Positions 58,469-64,000 of a stretch of 64,000 nucleotides of DNA are shown here, piece after piece. Each line of letters begins with the position of its first letter. Position 1 is the stretch's first letter. The notes under the pieces are model-generated. The model saw only the letters and a program-made list of their open reading frames with translations, searched no databases and had not been told where the DNA came from. Source of the DNA: Aestuariibius insulae (GTDB lineage Bacteria; Pseudomonadota; Alphaproteobacteria; Rhodobacterales; Rhodobacteraceae); contig NZ_JBFONW020000005.1 in assembly GCF_040783535.2 (NCBI RefSeq), positions 1 to 64,000 of the forward strand. Reading direction: 5' to 3'. A program made the translations under genes and the position numbers.

Positions 58469-58882
58469 TTACCAGTCTTCGCGAACGACGGTGCGCGTCT
58501 TGACCGGCAGTTTCATCGCGGCGAGGCGGAGCGCTTCGCGGGCGACGGTGTCGTTGACGCCGTCGATCTCGAACATGATGCGGCCCGGCTTGACCTTGGC
58601 GGCCCAGAAATCGACGGAGCCCTTGCCTTTACCCATCCGAACCTCGACGGGCTTGGACGTAACGGGCAGGTCCGGGAAGATCCGGATCCAGACACGGCCC
58701 TGACGCTTCATGTGGCGCGTCATGGCACGGCGGGCCGCCTCGATCTGACGGGCGGTGATGCGCTCGGGCTCGGTGGCCTTGAGGCCATAGGTCCCGAAAG
58801 CAAGGTCGAAGCCGCCTTTGGCCTCCCCCTTGATCCGGCCCTTATGGGCCTTGCGGAATTTGGTGCGTTTTGGCTGAAGCAT
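58469..58882 (-). CDS. rplP: Ribosomal protein uL16
   Basis: A 137-aa protein starting MLQPKRTKFRKAHKGRIKGE with 'ARQIEAARRAMTRHMKRQGRVWIRIFPD' and 'VEVRMGKGKGSVDFW'. Arg82 here corresponds to E. coli Arg81, the hydroxylated residue. It is the last gene of the tuf-S10 segment before the terminator. Confidence 0.99.
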   Translation of the reverse strand: MLQPKRTKFRKAHKGRIKGEAKGGFDLAFGTYGLKATEPERITARQIEAARRAMTRHMKRQGRVWIRIFPDLPVTSKPVEVRMGKGKGSVDFWAAKVKPGRIMFEIDGVNDTVAREALRLAAMKLPVKTRTVVREDW

Positions 58883-58885
58883 GAC

Positions 58886-59596
58886 TTAGTTCCTCCGGCC
58901 ACCGGCGCCGCGAGGGGCCGGGCCATCCTGAAGCTCCTGCTGCTTGCGGTCGCGCGCTGCGGGGTCGTGCTCCATGATCTCGCCTTTGAAGATCCAGACC
59001 TTGATCCCGATGATCCCATAAGGGGTCTTCGCCTCGACGCCAGCGTAATCGATATCGGCGCGGAGCGTGTGCAGCGGCACCCGGCCCTCGCGATACCATT
59101 CGGTGCGCGCGATCTCAGCGCCGCCGAGACGGCCCGCAAGGTTCACGCGGATGCCGAGGGCGCCCATGCGCATGGCATTCTGGACCGACCGCTTCATGGC
59201 GCGGCGGAACGAAACACGACGCTCAAGCTGCTGAGCGATGCTTTCGCCGACCAGCTGGGCGTCAAGCTCTGGCTTGCGGACCTCAACGATGTTGAGATGC
59301 AGCTCGCTGTCGGTCATCGTGGCTAGCTTCTTGCGGAGCGTTTCGATATCCGCGCCTTTCTTGCCGATGATGACGCCCGGGCGGGCCGAGTGGATCGTGA
59401 CGCGGCACTTGCGGTGCGGACGCTCGATGATCACCCGGCTGATGCCGGCTTGCTTGCACTCTTCGCGAATGAAGTTACGGATCCTGATATCCTCGAGGAG
59501 GAGATCACCGTAATCCTTGGTGTCGGCATACCAGCGGCTGTCCCAGGTGCGGTTGACCTGGAGCCGCATGCCGATCGGATTGACCTTGTTACCCAT
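58886..59596 (-). CDS. rpsC: Ribosomal protein uS3
   Basis: A 236-aa protein: KH domain 'RPGVIIGKKGADIETLRKKLA', start MGNKVNPIGMRLQVNRTWDS, and 'RAMKRSVQNAMRMGALGIRVNLAGRLGGAEIARTEWYREGRVPLHTLRADIDY'. The basic C-terminal tail is normal. Confidence 0.99.
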   Translation of the reverse strand: MGNKVNPIGMRLQVNRTWDSRWYADTKDYGDLLLEDIRIRNFIREECKQAGISRVIIERPHRKCRVTIHSARPGVIIGKKGADIETLRKKLATMTDSELHLNIVEVRKPELDAQLVGESIAQQLERRVSFRRAMKRSVQNAMRMGALGIRVNLAGRLGGAEIARTEWYREGRVPLHTLRADIDYAGVEAKTPYGIIGIKVWIFKGEIMEHDPAARDRKQQELQDGPAPRGAGGRRN

Positions 59597-59976
59597 TAGG
59601 CTTGCTCCTCGACCTGGCGGACCTTGATGGTGAGCTCGGAGAACGGTTTGATGATGCGACCGAAGCGGCCACGCGCACGGGGACGTCCGCGCTTCATCGT
59701 CAGGTTCTTGCCCACATAGGCCTCGGCGACGACAAGCTCGTCGACGTCCAGGTTATGGTTATTCTCGGCGTTGGCGATGGCGGACTGAAGACACTTCTTC
59801 ACATCCTCTGCGATCCGCTTTTTCGAGAAGGTGAGGTCCGTAAGGGCCTTGTCCACCTTCTTGCCGCGGATCATCGCCGCCACGAGGTTCAGTTTCTGCG
59901 GGCTGGTGCGAAGCATGCGGGTCTTGGCCATCGCTTCGTTGTCAGCCACGCGGCGGGGGTTCTTTTCCTTGCTCAT
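59596..59976 (-). CDS. rplV: Ribosomal protein uL22
   Basis: A 126-aa protein with 'MLRTSPQKLNLVAAMIRGKKVDKALTDLTFSKKRIAEDVKKCLQSAIANAENNHN' and 'GRPRARGRFGRIIKPFSEL', the uL22 tunnel-loop features. It overlaps rpsC by one base and rpsS by four. Confidence 0.99.
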   Translation of the reverse strand: MSKEKNPRRVADNEAMAKTRMLRTSPQKLNLVAAMIRGKKVDKALTDLTFSKKRIAEDVKKCLQSAIANAENNHNLDVDELVVAEAYVGKNLTMKRGRPRARGRFGRIIKPFSELTIKVRQVEEQA

Positions 59977-60251
59977 TTGCGCTTCGCCTTCTTGTCGGCG
60001 GCGTGACCGTAATAGGTCCGCGTGGGCGAATATTCCCCGAACTTCTGACCGATCATGTCTTCGGAGACGTTCACGGGAATATGCTTGTGCCCGTTATAGA
60101 CGCCGAAGGTGAGGCCCACGAACTGGGGCAGGATGGTGGAGCGACGCGACCAGATCTTGATGACCTCGTTGCGCCCGCTCTCGCGGGAGGCTTCGGCCTT
60201 CTTGAGGACATAGGCGTCCACAAAAGGCCCTTTCCAGACGGAACGGCTCAT
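59973..60251 (-). CDS. rpsS: Ribosomal protein uS19
   Basis: A 92-aa protein, MSRSVWKGPFVDAYVLKKAE...GHKHIPVNVSEDMIGQKFGEYSPTRTYYGH: uS19 with standard length. Confidence 0.99.
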   Translation of the reverse strand: MSRSVWKGPFVDAYVLKKAEASRESGRNEVIKIWSRRSTILPQFVGLTFGVYNGHKHIPVNVSEDMIGQKFGEYSPTRTYYGHAADKKAKRK

Positions 60252-60254
60252 GGT

Positions 60255-61097
60255 TTAGCGCCTTTTCTTCTTAGCGTGACGCGAGCGAAGGATCAGCTTC
60301 TGCGACGCCTTGTTCTTGTTGCGGGTGCGGGCACCCTTCGTGGGTTTACCCCAGGGGCTGACCGGGTGACGACCGCCAGAGGTCCGGCCTTCGCCGCCAC
60401 CATGGGGGTGATCGACCGGGTTCATGACGACACCGCGCACGGAGGGGCGGATGCCCTTGTGACGGTTGCGTCCGGCCTTACCGAAGTTCTGGTTGCTGTT
60501 GTCCGGGTTTGAGACCGCACCGACCGTCGCCATGCATTCCTGCCGCACGAGGCGAAGTTCGCCCGAGCTAAGGCGGATCTGCGCATAGCCGCCATCACGG
60601 CCGACGAACTGGGCATAGGTGCCTGCAGCGCGCGCGATCTGGCCGCCTTTGCCCGGCTTCAGCTCGATGTTGTGGACGATCGTGCCGATCGGCATGCCCT
60701 GGAAAGGCATCGCATTGCCGGGCTTGATGTCCGCCTTCTGACCGCTGACGATCTTGTCGCCAATCGCCAGACGCTGAGGCGCGAGGACGTAGGCCTGTTC
60801 GCCGTCTTCGTACTGGATCAGTGCGATGAAGGCGGTTCGGTTGGGGTCGTATTCAATACGCGCGACGACCGCGGGTACGTCGAACTTGTTGCGCTTGAAA
60901 TCGACCACGCGGTAGAGGCGCTTTGCCCCGCCGCCACGACGCCGCATCGTGATCCGTCCGGTATTGTTCCGTCCGCCATTCTTGGTCAGGCCTTCTGTAA
61001 GGCTCTTGACCGGGCGGCCTTTCCAAAGCTCCGAACGGTCGATCAGCACCAGCCCTCGCTGGCCCGGCGTCGTCGGTTTGTACGACTTGAGTGCCAT
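60255..61097 (-). CDS. rplB: Ribosomal protein uL2
   Basis: A 280-aa protein starting MALKSYKPTTPGQRGLVLID; 'VMNPVDHPHGGGEGRTSGGRHPVSPWGKPTKG' is the uL2 peptidyl-transferase-centre signature. Part of the S10 segment. Confidence 0.99.
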   Translation of the reverse strand: MALKSYKPTTPGQRGLVLIDRSELWKGRPVKSLTEGLTKNGGRNNTGRITMRRRGGGAKRLYRVVDFKRNKFDVPAVVARIEYDPNRTAFIALIQYEDGEQAYVLAPQRLAIGDKIVSGQKADIKPGNAMPFQGMPIGTIVHNIELKPGKGGQIARAAGTYAQFVGRDGGYAQIRLSSGELRLVRQECMATVGAVSNPDNSNQNFGKAGRNRHKGIRPSVRGVVMNPVDHPHGGGEGRTSGGRHPVSPWGKPTKGARTRNKNKASQKLILRSRHAKKKRR

Positions 61098-61219
61098 TTA
61101 ACTGTCTTTCCGTTGCTTTGCGGGTCTCGAGGAGACCCTGATGGATGAAGGGCCCCGAAGGTCCCCGGTTCGTAAATGTCTACGGCCCCGCGAGGTGCGA
61201 GGCCGTAAGATGCGCCTCC

Positions 61220-61519
61220 TTAGGAGAGGCCGGTGTTGACGTCAATCGTATTGCCCTCTTCGAGCGTGACGTAAGCCTTTTTGACATCCTTGCGGCGGCC
61301 AAGCTGACCGCGAAAGCGCTTTTGCTTGCCTTTGGTAATCGTCGTGTTCACCGCCTTAACCTTGACCCCGAAGAGACCTTCGACGGCCTCCTTGATCATG
61401 GGCTTGTTGGCGTCGATCGCGACTTCAAAGACAACGGCATTCGCCTCGGAGGCCATGGTGGCCTTCTCGGTGATGACCGGCTTGCGGATCACGTCATAGA
61501 GTTCTGCCTTGGTGGTCAT
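61220..61519 (-). CDS. rplW: Ribosomal protein uL23
   Basis: A 99-aa protein, 'YDVIRKPVITEKATMASEANAVVFEVAIDANKPMIKEAVEGLFGVKV' is the uL23 core; it docks SRP and trigger factor at the tunnel exit. It overlaps rplD by four bases. Confidence 0.99.
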   Translation of the reverse strand: MTTKAELYDVIRKPVITEKATMASEANAVVFEVAIDANKPMIKEAVEGLFGVKVKAVNTTITKGKQKRFRGQLGRRKDVKKAYVTLEEGNTIDVNTGLS

Positions 61520-62136
61520 TTCAGACGGGCCTCCAGGGCTTCGACACCGGCCTTGGTGAGGACCAGCGTGTCGGATTTCAGAATGTCGTAGACATTGGCG
61601 CCCATGGAGGAGAGCACGTCCACGCCGTCGAGGTTGCGCGCGGCCTGGGCGAAGTTCGCATCGACTTCGGGGCCGTCGATCACAAGGGCACGCTTCCAGC
61701 CAAGCGACTTGGCGTGCTTGGCCAGCTGCGCGGTCTTGGCATCGCTGAGCTTCGCCTCGTCAATGACGATCAGCTCGCCCGCCGATTGCTTGGCGCTGAG
61801 CGCGTGGCGCAGGCCCAGCTTGCGGAACTTCTTGGTCAGCTCGTGACCATGGCTGCGCGGGGTCGGACCCTTGTAGATACCACCCTTGCGGAAGATCGGC
61901 GCGTTGCGGCTACCGTGACGTGCGCCACCGGTGCCTTTCTGGCGATAGATCTTCTTGGTCGAGTAGCTCGTCTCGGAGCGGGTCTTGACCTTGTGCGTGC
62001 CTTGCTGCGAGTTGTTGCGCTGCCAGCGTACGACGCGGTGCAGGATATCGATGCGCGGCTCGAGGCCGAAGATCTCATCGGAGAGATCGACGGATCCGGC
62101 TTTGCCACCGTCCAGCTTGATTGCATCAGCTTTCAT
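61516..62136 (-). CDS. rplD: Ribosomal protein uL4
   Basis: A 206-aa protein with 'QGTHKVKTRSETSYSTKKIYRQKGTGGARHGSRNAPIFRKGG', the uL4 loop, and 'GPTPRSHGHELTKKFRKLGLRHALS'. In E. coli uL4 represses the S10 operon; whether that holds here is not visible. Confidence 0.98.
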   Translation of the reverse strand: MKADAIKLDGGKAGSVDLSDEIFGLEPRIDILHRVVRWQRNNSQQGTHKVKTRSETSYSTKKIYRQKGTGGARHGSRNAPIFRKGGIYKGPTPRSHGHELTKKFRKLGLRHALSAKQSAGELIVIDEAKLSDAKTAQLAKHAKSLGWKRALVIDGPEVDANFAQAARNLDGVDVLSSMGANVYDILKSDTLVLTKAGVEALEARLK

Positions 62137-63008
62137 TTGTCGTCGCCTCCTTCCGGTGTGGCATCGGAGTTGTCGGTATCCGACTTCTCAGCGGCGATCT
62201 CAGCTTCGGCCTCTTGAAGCGCAGCCTCTTCCGCAGCGGCCTGTTCGGCCAGTGCGGCCTCTTCGGCGGCCTTGGCTTCGGCTTCGGCGGCCGCAGCAGC
62301 TTCGGCAGCCAGACGTTCGGCTTCCTCGGCAGCGGATTTCAGAGCCGCAGGATAGATCACGTTCTCAGGTGTCGGCTTTTTGACCGCATCCTTGACCGTG
62401 ACCCAGCCGCCTTTGGAGCCCGGAACGGCACCTTTGACCATGATGAGACCACGATCGGCGTCGGTCTTGACCACCTGAAGGTTCTGCGTCGTGACCTTGG
62501 CCGCGCCCATGTGGCCGGCCATCTTCTTGCCTTTGAAGACCTTGCCGGGATCCTGACACTGACCGGTGGAACCGTGCGAGCGGTGGCTGATCGACACGCC
62601 GTGCGTTGCGCGCAGACCGCTGAAGTTGTGCCGTTTCATGGCACCCGCAAAGCCTTTACCGATCGACGTGCCGGAGACATCGACGAACTGACCTTCGAAA
62701 TAGTGGTTCGCGGTGATTTCCTCGCCCACCTCGATGAGGTTCTCGGGAGCGACGCGAAACTCTGCGATCTTGCGCTTGGGCTCGACCTTGGCCGCCGCGA
62801 AGACACCGCGCATCGGCGCGGAAGTCCGCTTGGCCTTGGCGGTGCCGGCACCGAGTTGAACGGCCGAATAGCCATCCTTCTCGGCCGTGCGCTTGGCCAC
62901 GACCTGAAGCTTGTCGAGTTGCAGGACGGTGACGGGGATTTGTTTGCCGTCTTCCTGGAAGATCCGGGTCATCCCGACCTTCTTGGCGATAATACCTGAG
63001 CGTAGCAT
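62133..63008 (-). CDS. rplC: Ribosomal protein uL3 with long acidic tail
   Basis: A 291-aa protein. The uL3 core (MLRSGIIAKKVGMTRIFQED...FSGLRATHGVSISHRSHGSTGQCQDPGKVFKGKKMAGHMG) ends near residue 210; a tail of about 80 residues rich in Ala and Glu follows (AAEEAERLAAEAAAAAEAEA...). Such tails occur in alphaproteobacteria. ATG 63008 is the conserved start. Confidence 0.98.
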   Translation of the reverse strand: MLRSGIIAKKVGMTRIFQEDGKQIPVTVLQLDKLQVVAKRTAEKDGYSAVQLGAGTAKAKRTSAPMRGVFAAAKVEPKRKIAEFRVAPENLIEVGEEITANHYFEGQFVDVSGTSIGKGFAGAMKRHNFSGLRATHGVSISHRSHGSTGQCQDPGKVFKGKKMAGHMGAAKVTTQNLQVVKTDADRGLIMVKGAVPGSKGGWVTVKDAVKKPTPENVIYPAALKSAAEEAERLAAEAAAAAEAEAKAAEEAALAEQAAAEEAALQEAEAEIAAEKSDTDNSDATPEGGDDK

Positions 63009-63024
63009 GTTGATCGTGCCTCCC

Positions 63025-63339
63025 TCAGACCTTGATCTCGACATCCACACCAGCGGCGAGGTCGAGCTTCATCAGCGCGTCCACGGTCTGTGGGGTCGGA
63101 TCGACGATATCGAGAAGACGCTTATGCGTGCGGATTTCGAACTGGTCACGGCTCTTTTTGTCGACGTGGGGACCACGCAGAACGGTGAAGCGTTCGATCT
63201 TGTTCGGCAGCGGAATGGGACCCCGGACAGAGGCGCCGGTCCGCTTGGCGGTGTTCACGATCTCCTGCGTGCTGGCATCCAGCACGCGGTAATCGAACGC
63301 CTTGAGGCGAATTCGGATGTTCTGGCTTTGAACGGCCAT
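63025..63339 (-). CDS. rpsJ: Ribosomal protein uS10
   Basis: A 104-aa protein, MAVQSQNIRIRLKAFDYRVL...PLPNKIERFTVLRGPHVDKKSRDQFEIRTHKRLLDI: uS10/NusE. It heads the S10 segment downstream of tuf. Confidence 0.99.
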   Translation of the reverse strand: MAVQSQNIRIRLKAFDYRVLDASTQEIVNTAKRTGASVRGPIPLPNKIERFTVLRGPHVDKKSRDQFEIRTHKRLLDIVDPTPQTVDALMKLDLAAGVDVEIKV

Positions 63340-63422
63340 GTCTCTTGCCTTTCACGGCTTGTCTTAGGTTGAGAGGTGGGGGGCACGGGATTGTGCCGTC
63401 CACGTCGAACCTGGGTTCTTGT

Positions 63423-63454
63423 CGCTCCCCCGGGGTCTTTGGGGCGGGGGAGCG
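63423..63454. other. Hairpin in the tuf-rpsJ gap
   Basis: Stem CGCTCCCCC / GGGGGAGCG with an inner GGGG-rich loop. A second hairpin GCCCGC-TTTC-GCGGGC lies at 63504-63519, next to the tuf stop. Neither has a T-run; they may slow or process the transcript between tuf and rpsJ. Confidence 0.55.
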
Positions 63455-63527
63455 GCGTTTGGTAGGGGGCGCGGTGGGCGCCCGGATGTCTGGGTGCGCG
63501 ATGGCCCGCTTTCGCGGGCGCGTCGCT

Positions 63528-64000
<473 letters not shown>

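Overview
The window looks like a piece of a GC-rich alphaproteobacterial chromosome, most likely Rhodobacteraceae (roseobacter group). This rests on the AapJQMP-type amino-acid transporter, the ATP12-type F1 chaperone, the 291-aa L3 with an acidic tail, the rpmH-rnpA-yidD-yidC-engB-argB neighbourhood and the general protein style. No database search was possible, so the genus is not assigned.

Positions 1 to about 26118 are a prophage that runs off the left edge. Almost everything is on the minus strand: tail tip, tail, connector, HK97-type head, portal and terminase genes (1-12954), then an HNH endonuclease and an initiator-like tRNA-Met, then a LOV-domain (blue-light type) histidine kinase, a repeat-rich intergenic region that may be the replication origin, an SF3 helicase/primase and a Toprim primase, and a chain of small overlapping early genes ending at a Cro-like repressor. 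A CI-like repressor diverges from it at 22233. Four related 17-bp operator-like sites cover two promoters. Rightward small accessory genes include a Lar-like zinc-finger protein. A minus-strand tyrosine integrase lies next to an intact tRNA-Arg(ACG), the probable attachment site.

Positions 26119 to 46222 are host chromosome: a sensor kinase, a flavin disulfide-reductase-like enzyme and a TVP38-type membrane protein; the rpmH-rnpA-yidD, ttcA, yidC-engB-argB-sixA cluster; a complete polar amino-acid ABC transporter; ATP12, a pseudouridine synthase, crcB and rarA; and a luxI/luxR quorum-sensing pair.

Positions 46241 to 64000 are the tuf-S10-spc-alpha ribosomal superoperon on the minus strand, from tuf (cut by the right edge) to rplQ. 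Two non-ribosomal genes interrupt it: a 2OG-Fe(II) oxygenase-like gene between rplP and rpmC, and a SUKH (SMI1/KNR4)-like gene between rpmD and rplO. Each break is preceded by a strong intrinsic terminator and followed by a recognisable new promoter with the same -10 (TATACG) and 17-nt spacer, so the superoperon appears to be divided into separate transcription units. A set of three perfect palindromes with exact 28-bp spacing lies between adk and rpsM.
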